The translations under genes and the position numbers were made by a program. The notes beneath the pieces were generated by a model. It saw only the letters and a list, made by a program, of their open reading frames with translations. It did no database searches and had not been told where the DNA came from. Of a stretch of DNA of 64,000 nt, positions 12,130 to 22,863 are shown one piece after another. Numbering within the stretch: position 1 is the first letter of the stretch; each line of letters opens with the position of its first letter. Source of the stretch: Apoda limacodes (taxonomy: Eukaryota > Arthropoda > Insecta > Lepidoptera > Limacodidae); the NCBI GenBank assembly GCA_946406115.1, contig OX291547.1, forward strand, positions 11,041,001 to 11,105,000, in the 5' to 3' direction.

Positions 12130-12640
12130 AGTTCTGTTTTTAATTAGATCATGTTGTGTGTGTTGATTGAAATGTTACAATTTAAGGACCGAATATTGCA
12201 TTTTTTAGAGGACGCAATTTTATTTTTGGGACAAGGGTGGGGGTTCAATGGAAGCTTAACCTCAAGCTTGTGGGGTCGTCACCCTTGTCCTCCGGCCGCC
12301 ATCTTGGAAAAGGGAGTGAAAACACTTTTTTCGCGATATCTCGAAAACTATGCATCTTACAAAAAATTCGAAAAAAAGACTTAACTTGTAGCAAATAGGT
12401 TTGCCTACAAATATGTTTAAACAACTTTTTGCCCTAAATTAAAAATTTAAGAAGTTATAAGCAAAAAAGTAAGATTTTTTTTTATAAAAATTTTCTTTTT
12501 TGCTCTATAACCTTTATTAATACATTTTACAAAAAAATTACCTCAGACCAATCTGGTAGATGATCTTTTGAGGAAAATTTTTCACTGTAATTTTTTTTTA
12601 ATTTCATTCATTTTAAACGCTGTTACAGCGCGGCAGCGCT
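12130..12640 (+). repeat. Dispersed non-coding repeat, unclassified
   Basis: It contains GGTCGTCACCCTTGTCCTCC, CGGCCGCCATCTTGGA, then TTTCGCGATATCTCGAAAAC and ACCAATCTGGTAGATGATCT. I recall similar strings in insect genomes as part of a mobile non-coding element. The stretch from 12235 also has inverted halves, ACAAGGGTGGGGG against GTCACCCTTGT. Boundaries are uncertain. Confidence 0.45.
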
Positions 12641-12839
12641 CCAAAGTTGACTGGGTTCGTGCTCATGAGAATCCGGTCAAAACGAAATGTTCAACTAATT
12701 TTTGATTTTTTTTATTGTAAATATATTCTTGAAATTTTTTTGTTAAATTCGTACAACTTTACTCATTCATTCCTAAATCTTTTCCCCGCCACCTATGAGG
12801 TAGAGTCCAATTTGGATTTTTTTTGCGTATAGGGAGTGA

Positions 12840-13500
12840 ATAATCGCAAATTGGTTCTATTTTAATTTAGTATGGATTGATCCAAGAATACTAGAGTTAG
12901 GTGAGAAAATGTTTTCAAGTCGTATAATTTTTGATTATTTAGACGAGCTTCTACTTGTTTCTACGTCTACACTGGCCATGGACGTTTCTGCCTGGCGGAG
13001 GCACCACTTTGAATGAAATAAACAAAACAATATATGAATGAAATATCGCCCCGCATTTTAATACGTGCAAACTTATATGATGCGCACTTTAGATGTCAAC
13101 TCGACATTCTAACAAGGCTGCGTGCACTGTGGCGCGGCGTGTTGCAGTGCGCTTTCAAAATCGTTACTCATCGGATATGTTTCGCGCTTTAATCTAAATT
13201 ATACAGAATTAGACAGGTATTATTGGCCTTAAATTTCACTAAATTTACTTTTAGTAAAATAAAATAAGACCTTCATCTGTAAAAACTCGTGGTGACAAAA
13301 TTTCATCATTACATCATCTGTGAATGTTTTAACGTAGTACGTGGGGTTTAATATACCTACTTAAGTGCATAGTGCATAAAAAATCCGTACGGAAACAAAC
13401 TCCCAACAAATCTGTAGCAAACCACAGAAACCCGCATGCGATTCTATTTCGCAGTGCGTGCAATCATTCATACCTTAAAAATTTGGAAAAAAAAACGTGA
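12840..13500 (+). repeat. Family X repeat, copy X3 (longest)
   Basis: This is the longest copy. It starts TTGGTTCTATTTTAATTTAG and passes TTATTTAGACGAGCTTCTAC, CATGGACGTTTCTGCCTGGC, GGAGGCACCACTTTGAATGA and GTGTTGCAGTGCGCTTTC. GTACGTGGGGTTTAAT and CCGCATGCGATTCTATTTCG close it. It is the reference for the other three copies. Confidence 0.7.
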
Positions 13501-13663
13501 AAGTGCACGGCAGGCCTTGCAAATTCGATGACAATTTTGTGTTAAATATCATTTGTTTGTCAAATATTGTTAATAGGTAAATGTGTACCTACGTAGACAA
13601 ATGTTAAAATAATAAATAATTAATTTGAATGCTTATAGTTTCGTCATGTATTTTCAATTATTT

Positions 13664-13867
13664 GTTTTTAGGATTCCGTAGATAGGTGGTAAAAAAAGAA
13701 ACCGTTGCAGTTTCTTATTCTTTCTTTCTTACCAATCGTCCACTTGACTTATATTTGATTATAAAGAAAAATGAAAGAAAGTTCTAAGTTTCATTAAAAT
13801 TGACTTTAAGGGCCAACTGAAAAATGAAATTTGTTTAAGAGGGAAACTAAAAATTAAAAATAAACTA
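13664..13867 (-). repeat. Composite repeat arm with family-Z-like end
   Basis: The reverse complement reads TTAAACAAATTT..TTTTTCAGTTGGCCCTTAAA.., then TACGGAATCCTAAAAAC. It is colinear with 28112-28300. In both places it adjoins element M at the same junction, so the two form one larger repeating unit. Confidence 0.65.
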
Positions 13868-14207
13868 TGTTTTGGCAAAAACATAAACCAAATTCAAATC
13901 CACTAAAAAATAAAAAAAGCCACTAAAGCAGACGTATTGACAAAGCAGACATACAGCTACCGTCATGTTTTATTCGCCTTGAAATCGATTGCCACTGCCC
14001 CAAAAGCGGACATGCTGACAGAACATAAATGCGTTAATGTCGGATGCCAATACTACCTTTTTACCAATCTTTACTTGTCTTTATTTTTAACAATTGATTT
14101 CAATGGAAATAAAAACTGTAGTTGATTGTTCTGTTAGTAAGTGTGCTTTAGGGGCTTATTTTTTACTTTTTAGTGGATTTTGAGTTGGTTTATGTTTTTG
14201 TTAAAAA
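13868..14207. mobile_element. Element M, MITE-like with ~45-bp inverted ends
   Basis: The left end reads GGCAAAAACATAAACCAAAT..ATCCACTAAAAAATAAAAAA. The right end is its inverse: TACTTTTTAGTGGATTTTGA, GTTGGTTTATGTTTTTGTTA. The middle holds AATGTCGGATGCCAATACTA at 14036-14055. That is the intact, single-copy version of the site where the large LINE sits in the paralogue at 28605-33175. It has no coding capacity. Related copies are 27962-28108 and the interrupted one. Confidence 0.75.
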
Positions 14208-15104
14208 TTGTTAGTTAGATTATAAAAAAAGCTATTGCCTGCGACTTCGTTTGCATGGTCTATTTATTTTGGCGAGATAAAATTACCAAAATTTTTGAGC
14301 TTTAATCATTAGCTTTCAAACAAAAACATTTTTATCAAAATCATCCAGTTGCTTTGCATGACGCCCAACAAACAGTCAAACAATTAAAAAATCAGTGATT
14401 TGGACTCGGGAAACCATAACATCATATCGTATCCTTTTTTTGCAAATATCTCTTACTAGTTGTAGACTGCGACTCAGTCCGTAGTAGGATCGACATAGAT
14501 GAAAAGTTTCCTTTTTGTTTTTGGTCCCACTCCCGTTGACATTCCCACCTAAATACTGACTTTGACGCGCACAGCACAAGAGATATAGAACGCTAACTCC
14601 ACAGTCCACACTAAGCGCTTAAACCTGTAAATCCAGCTCAAGGTATTTCGAAGTACGTCGATGTGAAGATAAGGGCTCACTCAAACCGTCATTGTAGTTT
14701 ATCTTGTTGTCCACCAAGTTTCGGCAGGTTGCTAGTTTGCTGATGGGTTTTATTCACTATCAAAGTGTTGTCTTAACGCTGCTAGAAGCGTCACAATATG
14801 CACAATACTAATTCTGCTTAGTTACTTACAAATTTTTGCTGGAACATAATTTGACACGAAATAGATCTTAATTCGCGTTTCTGACAGAATTTTATCCTTA
14901 TCTAATAACTGCGGGTTATAAAACGCATTTCTAACATCAAATCTAAAATGAAATACATTAACTGAGGAATTTTATAATTTGTGTTTAAGTGAAATATGAA
15001 TTTGGTAAGTACAATATATAGTGCTCGTATTTAAGCATAAATTGAAGAGCTTTTTAATCTTTATGCCATAATGTATGTTCTAGTTATTAACTTCGCTTGC
15101 GGAA
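14208..15104. other. Mixed repeat debris and unrecognised DNA
   Basis: Near 14234, GCCTGCGACTTCGTTTGCAT resembles a phrase common in lepidopteran repeats. The segment 14370-14770 is more complex, but no coding or RNA signature was recognised. Confidence 0.4.
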
Positions 15105-15355
15105 GTTATTATAATAGAATAGGTCTGAAAATCGAAATCGCTAAATTTGCGTTTTCTTTACGCTTTGAGACCTGGAGAATCGTTTTCCTTCACTTTTAAA
15201 GTGATGTCTCTGTGTGTGTGTGTTAGCTTGTTTTTTACCCCTCGATATATCAAGAACCAATGGACCAAATTTTCTCTCGGGGCCATAACAATCAATACGC
15301 TACGTCGTGACTGAGATCTGAAAAAAGTGTGAGCAAAATTGGTCCAGCTTTTTTT
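15105..15355 (+). repeat. Dispersed repeat T, copy 1
   Basis: Similar in inverse orientation to 59085-59350. Shared parts are AGGTCTGAAAATCGAAATCG, CTAAATTTGCGTTTTC, a TCAAGAACCAATGGACCAAA segment and AATTGGTCCAGC. Non-coding and unclassified. Confidence 0.65.
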
Positions 15356-15600
15356 TAATCGCAATAGTAATCTTTCTCAAATTCTGAAATATAAAAAAAT
15401 ATTCTTAAGTTCTTAAGAGAAGTTGCTACTAAACTAATTTTTTTACTTCAATTTGGCAATTCAATTTCACATGTAGCTGATTCTGGGCTGGCTGCATCTA
15501 ATGGCTTTGGTTCGTTGGAAGATTTCATCTTTAAGGTTAATTTTATTCATGCAGTTCTAACAATTTAATAGTACGAAACCTAATTGATGTTTATTTTCTA

Positions 15601-16035
15601 CTAGCTGACCCGGCAGACGTTGTTCTGATGCGCTGTAGCGCCATCTGTTACATCATAGGTGTAGCTTTTACCTACGGCTCCACCCGCGCGGATTTCTATT
15701 AAATACTTACCTGATCCAAACAGGTCGATAAACGAACTTACACTGCCATCTGTTAGAAATGTATGCAACCCAGACATGTTTATATTAATGAACCAACAAA
15801 TACTAACATCTGTTAGAAAAGTATGGATCTCTAAACCAGCACACGCCATATAGAGCTCCCGTCGGCATGAATAATTATCGTCATATTTTAACTAATTAAC
15901 AAACAATACGTATAAACCTACCTCTTGAATCACTCAATCTATTGACGAAAACCGCATTAAAATACGTTGCGTAGTTTAAAAGATCGAAGCCTACATCGAC
16001 GGCGGGAAGCGACTTTATTTTATACTATGTATAGA
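15601..16035 (-). mobile_element. Non-autonomous Helitron-like element, nearly full length
   Basis: Read on the minus strand it begins TCTATACATAGTATAAAATA, then AAGTCGCTTCCCGCCGTCGA, and ends CGTCTGCCGGGTCAGCTAG. A 5' TC and 3' CTAG are the Helitron end rules, and the start resembles lepidopteran Helitrons I remember. A GGCGCT-A-CAGCGC inverted motif lies about 30 bases before the end, farther than the usual terminal hairpin. The 3' flank is T as expected, but the base before TC is T rather than A. There is no Rep/helicase coding. Confidence 0.65.
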
Positions 16036-16878
16036 ATGGTTGTATAATTTTGTTATTTGTATGATCAACATGACACGAGACTATATTGAAATAATTCTTT
16101 TTAGGAGTAAGGATTTTTGTTTTCCCTATAATAACTTACTCTGTATTTGACAGCAAACGTGTTTTTCCTGTGAGTCGGGGTATCCTTTTGCGTGTATTTT
16201 TTTGTGTTTTCCCAACGATTTCATATTTTTGTTAACCGTAACAAATCAAGAATTTTCAATTATAACCTCTATTTATAAATATATGTTTAAACAGACATAT
16301 ATTTTACAATACCAAATATAATGTAACTTTTTCACAAGACATATCAAAACATTAAATTTGTATCATCCTTGTTACATTGTTGTCTATAAATCCATAATCA
16401 TAGGTATGTAATGTGTAATTATTATGAAAAAGAAAGAAAGAAAATAAGTTTATTGTTGCTACAGATGATTACACGTGAAAATCACAATCACTTCTTTATA
16501 ATGCAACCAACTTTCCTAACCCAGTGGTCAAAAAACAGTCGCCATATAGAAATGGTATGAACTAACAACAAAACCAGCGAACAAACACCTAAGGTCAGAA
16601 AAGTTAGTTGAACCTATGTTCTAATAACAGTAAAGCTGGTTAATATAATCTGTACAGACATTTAGAGACACAAGCAAGAACGCTTTATACTTGCGTTAAA
16701 ATTTTTGAGCAATAGTAAGGTCATAAATATACACAAAATTATGTATTATACGTAGATGGATTAATTCCCTTTAAAGGTATAACTTGTGGCTGGATACAAC
16801 CTCATCCATCATCATCTTCATCAACCACATCATAATATGGGGACAGTCTCTTTTCCCCAACCACTTTAGTCCTGCGTG
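16036..16878. other. AT-rich DNA with weak repeat traces
   Basis: A GAAAGAAAGAAAATAAGTTT string near 16430 looks like the inverse of a LINE/SINE tail. GTCGCCATATAGAAATGGTA near 16540 recurs in diverged form at 44390. Nothing else was recognised. Confidence 0.4.
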
Positions 16879-17366
16879 GGTCTCCGACTGGGTACGAGAA
16901 AACTTGGTCCAATGCAACCCTAGAAAGTCTCAAAAAACCCCAATCATCAGTGATCCACAGTTTTAAAACACACCTCTTACCATCTCCACGAGAATTATCT
17001 TTTGAGTTGAGTTTTTCAGCGATTTCCACTTCTGAGATCGTTTGGAAGACTAGGTGAAGCTGGCGTTCAAATAACTCGAAGTAGTTAACAGAGGAAGGCA
17101 GTACCACTGGGAAAAGGGTAAATTGCTTACAAGTCTTTACAAGTCACAATGTAGCCCTGATATAGAGTATTGCTGCCATCTATGGGCGGGTGCACCCGGA
17201 TACCTTGGCCTTTTCGACTCGGTTCAACGACGGGCTGAGAGAAGCGTTGACGATCCTAATCCTAAACCGTATCGAACCCCTAGGTCTGAGGGGAGACTGC
17301 CTCCCTATGTGTCTTCTACTGCTTGCATATTGGGATGTGTTTTAAGGAATTGTTGTAAAAGGATGC
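16879..17366 (+). pseudogene. LINE family G relic, RT C-terminal part
   Basis: A heavily decayed copy in the plus orientation. It holds the GTCTCCGACTGGGTACGAGA block (VSDWVRENL), the GGTGAAGCTGGCGTTCAAAT block and the YCCHLWAGAPGY connector. CCTAGGTCTGAGGGGAGACT and GGGATGTGTTTTAAGGAATT follow. Stops and indels break every frame. It fades out before the C-terminal part and tail seen in other copies. Confidence 0.75.
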
Positions 17367-17400
17367 CATTTAGCATGATTGGCTCCTTCTCATTAAAATG

Positions 17401-17475
17401 ACAATGCAACTAGGTATAATAATAATACCCAAAGATTCCGTCTTAGTGCTGAGCTATCAAGGTACAATTCTGGCT
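17401..17475 (-). repeat. tRNA-like fragment
   Basis: The reverse complement contains TACCTTGATAGCTCAGCACT followed by AAGACGGAATC, an A-box and anticodon-arm-like segment. The same core, ACTAAGACGGAAGC, appears in the tRNA-like unit at 46965-47048. The B-box half is degraded, so this is not a functional tRNA. Confidence 0.4.
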
Positions 17476-17701
17476 GGGCAAAATAAAAAGACTACATATT
17501 TGCTTTGAAAATGCGCTAGTTACAAAAGTCATCAACACATAACTCCTCCTAGGACATTAATAACATAGATGGATTTTCAAAGTTTTTCGGGCAACGTAGT
17601 AAGTACGTAAGTTTTTCCTAAAAAAAAAAAATAACAAAAAAAAAACAATTAAAAGTGTACATGTTGTGACTTGTGGGTGTGTGTTAATTTATATTGAAGT
17701 C

Positions 17702-17843
17702 CCAGAAAATCTCATAATGCAAATGCTCTTCCAACCAATTTACTTTCTTTGTCATCAGCATACTAATAGCAGGTAGCCGTCCTCTGTCGGGCTAGACGTT
17801 TATTCTCTGAGGGAATGTTTGCATCGCTGAAATTAAAACGTAG
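17702..17843. repeat. Paired repeat P, copy 2
   Basis: Direct-orientation partner of 9612-9752, sharing ATGCAAATGCTCTTCCAACC and AGGGAATGTTTGCATCGCTG. Differences are scattered substitutions rather than indels, so it is an old duplicate. Confidence 0.75.
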
Positions 17844-18300
17844 GCAAGTGTGCAGTCTATTTACACATTTAAAACAAAAAGCTCACTGAAATATTTTCAA
17901 CTCCAAAAAGTTTGCAAATTGGCATTTTAACATATAGAGGTTGTAATTAAATACTCTTGTAGTCACCTTGTGAAAAGTATGGATAGTAGATTACTACAAC
18001 TGTGTGTAGAATGGAATTACTATTATCTGAGTTTATTTACCAAAATATAAATATTTTAACAAAGGTAATTTTCCGAAACTTACATTTATTTTATTAGGTG
18101 TTTAGACTGACAGCACGACAGTTGCAAAGATAAACGTTGGTCAATGTTTCTGGACATAAGAATTTTTCTCGGTATACTAACCAAAACTCCAAGTACAAGT
18201 ACAACTAATCATATTCGAAAACTACAAAAAAAAAAATCAATTTGGCCCCTTATTACCGAACATCATGCCTTAGGAGATTATACTACCTAAATTTCATTTC

Positions 18301-18560
18301 TTTTGGCAAAGGTTTCTCCGGAACTGCTTAGCAGATCCGACTTCAATTTTATAACTGTGTTCTTAGCGATATTGTTCAAACCCTTAAAAACGTAAAAACA
18401 CGATTAAAGATCTTTAGTTTGATATAAAAAAAATCTAAACTTAACCCTTTTCTCCTTTTTTTTAGTTCTGGCAAAAAAACACCAAAGTTCTAAGCGCTAT
18501 TTGTTTAAAACTTTGCTAAAGCATAGCCGTGATAGTGCTTTGAACCATGAGAAAAAGCAT
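18301..18560 (+). repeat. Dispersed repeat S, copy 1
   Basis: The first ~150 bases, from TTTGGCAAAGGTTTCTCCGG through ACTGTGTTCTTAGCGATATT, match 39262-39408. The part after TTTTTTTTAGTTCTGGC matches 40755-40860 (AAAGTT..CTTTGCTAA..GTGATAGTG/GTGATTGTG). Non-coding. Confidence 0.6.
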
Positions 18561-19286
18561 TTTTGATAACAATGATGCATAATAAATTATTAATTTAGTG
18601 TATTTCAATGAAAATCTCAGCGAGTTGAGATATAGCTGCACTACTCACGTACGCTCAGTTACATATCGCACCATCCTTGTTTTCTATCACGTAGTCATGC
18701 CTCTTAAATAGGTACTCATTAAAAGTCTAAATACTCGTGGGACTCAACCGTAAGCCACTGTAAAGTTGTCCTCATATTTCATGTTTAAAAGCCTAGACTC
18801 CTTTCTTTATATAATATTGTCCTATAACGACTTTACTCTTTATTTGTGAACAATGAAGGGTATCGTTTTCACGCACTTGAGGATAGAATAAAAACATTTT
18901 AAGAAGTATTCTTTTGAAACAGCTAAGTCTATTGTTTTCTTTTCAATTAATGACCTCTTAAAAATTCAAATAGATTTTGTTTATTATTTTAGTTTTAATT
19001 AAAAAAAGCAGCTAAGCAAGAATTTAAATTGTCTTTACTATTTTAGTTTTTTATGAATTTGCGCTATTTATAATGCATATAATAAAATTGTAAGTAAATG
19101 CAATAGGTAGTCTATTAGTAGTTAGTAGTTCTGCTGCTAGTAGGGTCTGCTTTTCAAGCCAAATATTAAACTCCATTATAATAGATGTAATAGAATCATC
19201 TCTTTATTGGTGCCGACTTTCAGTAAATGATTTTTCAGGACATAAATCAATTAAGACTCCCCTTTGTTATTAATAGTTATAATAAA
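18561..19286. other. AT-rich DNA, nothing recognised
   Basis: No gene or repeat was recognised. Confidence 0.5.
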
Positions 19287-19380
19287 GCCGGAAGACGTCT
19301 GCGGTGAGGGTGGCGTGAATCCAACTTGGTGGCTCGGCGGTAGTTTCATTCTCCCATTTGCAATTCAGAAAACGACGCTT
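19287..19380. repeat. Paired repeat Q, copy 1
   Basis: GCCGGAAGACGTCTGCGGTG..AGGGTGGC, then TTTGCAATTCA, match 24336-24430 in the same orientation. There is no consistent reading frame. Confidence 0.5.
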
Positions 19381-20094
19381 TCTAACTTATTCGCTGGTCA
19401 TCCTTTAAGTATTTCTAAGTTATAGCTTTCAAGTTCTGTTTCATAAGAATGATTTATGATTTATCATCACTAGAAAGAATAAAGTAATATTTTTACAGCT
19501 ACTATTTTCAGGAAAGCCAACGAATACTAAAACATATTTAATATAAGATTAAGCTTATCTACGTGTATCATTGAAATCATTTTTCTTTGTATATATGTTC
19601 AATTTAACCGATATCTATTTCAAAGTTGTTTAGTTCCTTAAATTCCATAACCTCGCCTGTGTTGTATCGGAACTTTATAGAGATTTAAAATATATATTCT
19701 AATTAATTGAACGTTTTAAAATTTAAGCGCTTGAGCGGTAAAATATAAAACATTGCGGGTCGCAAGTAAAGCAAACAAGTACGATTTATGCCAAAAAAGC
19801 TTGTTCAAGATATAGTCGCAATTAGTAGTATGTTTGAGTGAAAATACTTTGCACTTGTCCAGATTAACAGTGCTTATACCGAGAGGAAGTTCAGCTACTT
19901 ACAACTACACTATATCAAACACGATACAATCGTCCCAATCCAATGGCTACCAACTCTGCCTCACTAAATTAAGTAACAAAATTATGAAATGAACCCAGAC
20001 TTGACACTTTATCAGGAAAAATATCAACAGGTACCAAACAAAGCAGAGCCAGATAGAAAAAGCTTTTAACATTATAGTCAGATAAAAAGAGCAG
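19381..20094. other. AT-rich DNA, nothing recognised
   Basis: No feature was supported between paired repeat Q and the RTE relic that follows. Confidence 0.45.
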
Positions 20095-20400
20095 CGGAAG
20101 TCTAAGTCTCCTAAGGCCTCTTAATCTCCATTCTAAGACTTGTCTGCCCCAAAGACTATCGGTTCTGCGAAAAATTTGACCTGCCCATTGCCACTTCAGC
20201 TTCCTTATTCTGTAGGTTATGTCAGTGACTTCGGTTCTTCGTCGGATCTCTTCATTTCTGATTATAAATAAACATATAATATACTTAACTTCAAGCATAG
20301 TCCTTTCCATAGCTCGCTGAGCAAGTTTTAACTTATGGACCAGGCCAACTGTCAGTTTCCACGTTTCTGTGCCATAACTTATGAACAGGCAAAACAAATT
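20095..20400 (-). pseudogene. RTE-type LINE relic, RT C-terminal part
   Basis: The minus strand reads YGTETWKLTVGLVHKLKLAQ, RAMERTMLEVK, then RNEEIRRRTEVTDITYRIRK, LKWQWAGQIFRRTDSLWG and VLEWR. This is the thumb and C-terminal region of RTE-clade reverse transcriptases. A short insertion, about KYIICLFII, sits between the MLEV and RNEE blocks. No 5' part, endonuclease or tail is present. The same family as 37600-38740, where RAMERAMLGVSIR is found. Confidence 0.8.
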
Positions 20401-21111
20401 GACAAAAGGTTTTTTTCAAAAAAAAAAATTTGTTGCACCACATTCTGTTGCAACACGCAAATGAAAAAAAAATACGTATAAGTAAACAAGGTTTTCAGTA
20501 ACACTGTAGTAAATAAACAAAAGTGTCTGACTTCGCTCCCCTTTTCGTTCCCCCAGCCTTGTCAAGATTGTAAAGTGGTATTAATTTGCATGCACTCCAC
20601 AGGAGAATGCTTCAGGTCTCGTCTGATTATTTGAAACAGAGGATTTTGTTATAACAAGGTTTTCCAATTCAAGGAATAAATATTTCTTAGTTATGTAAAA
20701 AAAAGAGTTTTAAAAAAAAATACTATATAATTACCTATACATATATATATGTAGGACGATATTTTATGGCAACACTGTTTTGATTAGATTAGATACCGCA
20801 TATTATTTAATACTGTAGACAGATTACAAATTCCTATTTTTGATAATCATACTAACGATGACAGAAAATTCATAATCGTGTCACTAAAAACAATTTCACA
20901 TTAACTCGGCTGATTATTATTTGTTACTTACTACCTTACTCTCGCGACTTTGTTCACGTGGACTTATAAAAAATAAGTAAGCTCTTAATTGTTAACGGTT
21001 TAACTTATATAATACTGGAATACTTGTACAAATTTCATCTTTTATTTTGCTCCGTAGATGATTTTTAATATCAAGTTTAAATACCATATCTTATGCATTT
21101 AACTTCAAAAA
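20401..21111. other. AT-rich DNA, nothing recognised
   Basis: Contains several A or T runs and no recognised element. TCTCGCGACTTTGTTCACGT near 20941 resembles a repeat phrase but is too short to classify. Confidence 0.45.
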
Positions 21112-21712
21112 ACGGCCAAGTGCGAGTCGTACTCGCGCACAAAGGGTGCCGTACCATTATCTATAAAAATGAAATGTTTTTATTTATTTTAATATTTGAG
21201 TTGATTAAATGAATGGTAAATTGCGGTTTACAATTTATGACGTATTAAAAAAAACTACTTACTAGATCTCGTTCAAACTAATTTTCGATGGAAGTTTGCA
21301 TGGTAATGAACATCATATATTTTTTTGTATTTTTATCATTCTCTTATTTTAGAGGCTACAGGGAGGGACACATTTTACCACTTGGGAAGTATCTCTCGCG
21401 TAAACTATTCAGTTTAAAAAAAATGATATTAGAAACCTCAATATAATTTTTGAATTGATAGATACCCCACACCCATACATGTGGTTTTGATGAAAAAACA
21501 TTTTTGAGTTTCTGTTTTAAGTATGGGAAACCCCCAAAGTTTTTTTTCTATTTTTCTTAATGCAGTTCACAGAATACATCTACTTACCAAGTTTCAACAG
21601 TATAGTTCTTATAGTTTCGGAAAAAGTGGCTGTGATATACGGACAGACAGACAGACAGCCATGACGAATCCATAAGGGTTCCGTTTCTGCCATTAGGCTA
21701 CGGAACACTAAA
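21112..21712 (+). repeat. Family Z repeat, complete-looking copy
   Basis: It begins AAAACGGCCAAGTGCGAGTC..CTCGCGCACAAAGGGTGCCGT. It ends ACGGACAGACAGACAGACAG, then TAAGGGTTCCGTTTCTGCCA and GGCTACGGAACACTAAAA. I recognise this head-and-tail layout as a very abundant lepidopteran interspersed repeat, but cannot give it a secure class. There is no coding capacity. Another common phrase, CATACAAACTTCCAACCCCA, follows directly at 21726. Confidence 0.75.
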
Positions 21713-21954
21713 AATGCTGGATTCCATACAAACTTCCAACCCCATTTCACCTGCTTAAGGAATATATTTTGTAAAGTTTTTTTTAGTGCACGCCTACGTT
21801 ATAACCGGAATCTTGATCAAGTCTCTAGACTCAGTCATACAAAAACTTCATAGAAAGTCCTTGGAGAAGATCCTCAAGGATTGCGAGTTTACCTTTAATC
21901 TCTCACTCCTAACTAGGTTTCCCAGTGTGTATGATATCCGAGGTTACGTGTTTT

Positions 21955-22141
21955 GAGAATTAAATCCAATCGAGCACGCATGGGACATGTTGCAGGGAAG
22001 GTCATGGCTAAATTTTCCACCAACCACAAACCGCAGAACAAGAACTTTGTCATCATCTTGGGACTGCATATCCTAGCAAGATTTGACTACCTGATTATCA
22101 GCATGAACAACCGTTGCAGTTATTTACGTTACGTAACGTAA
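21955..22141 (+). pseudogene. Tc1/mariner transposase C-terminal relic
   Basis: At 21960 one frame reads LNPIEHAWDMLQGR. This is the Tc1-family DLNPIEHxWD motif holding the third catalytic acidic residue. After a frame change, W-D, QQD-like and ISMNNRCSYL blocks match the usual C-terminal end. The first two catalytic aspartates and the terminal inverted repeats are missing. It ends at the 18-bp palindrome TTACGTTACGTAACGTAA (22124-22141). Confidence 0.75.
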
Positions 22142-22446
22142 CGAGGCAATTTAGATTACTAGCACATGCCAACATTTAAATTTGACAATTAATTTGATTT
22201 TTAGCCTTTTTTAACTTATCGATTGGAAGAATTTCGTTTTTTTGGCTTTTGTGTACGACATGATTTATAAAGAAGTATTACTAAACAAAATATTACTAAA
22301 TGTTAACAATTTTAAAAAAACGTGAATTTAGATTGGTTGTTATTATACACCTACTCTCCACAATACATCTTAGTAGTTCTATCCCTAGGTTGTGTTGATG
22401 CGTGTCTACAGAATAGATAGATAATATCCCACTTTTATAGCAAAGA
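22142..22446. other. AT-rich DNA, nothing recognised
   Basis: No feature recognised. Confidence 0.5.
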
Positions 22447-22545
22447 TGCAGTCAAACATTAACCTCGAGCCAGCAGTGCTCTGAATGTAAGGGTTGCAGG
22501 TTCAAGTCCTGTCTCGAGGTTAATGTTTTGACTGCATCTTTCCTG
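22447..22545. repeat. Near-perfect hairpin enclosing a tRNA-like half
   Basis: Arms of 27-28 bp (AGATGCAGTCAAACATTAAC and its inverse GTTAATGTTTTGACTGCATC, both extended by CTCGAG) differ by one inserted base. They enclose about 43 bases with GGTTGCAGGTTCAAGTCC, a good B-box/T-arm. The 3' half resembles the tRNA-like unit at 46965-47048. A cloverleaf is not complete, so no functional tRNA is called. Confidence 0.7.
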
Positions 22546-22568
22546 TCAAAGTATTTATTTATACTGAT

Positions 22569-22863
22569 GATATAGATATAGATATAGATATAGATATAGA
22601 TATAGATATAGATATAGATATAGATATAGATATAGATATAGATATAGATATAGATATAGATATAGATATAGATATAGATATAGATATAGATATAGATATA
22701 GATATAGATATAGATATAGATATAGATATAGATATAGATATAGATATAGATATAGATATAGATATAGATATAGATATAGATATAGATATAGATATAGATA
22801 TAGATATAGATATAGATATAGATATAGATATAGATATAGATATAGATAACGATATAGATATAG
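22569..22863. repeat. (GATATA)n microsatellite, ~295 bp
   Basis: About 49 tandem hexamers, perfect except for one GATAAC unit near 22845. The open frame on the minus strand encoding alternating Tyr-Ile is a product of the repeat, not a gene. Confidence 0.98.
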
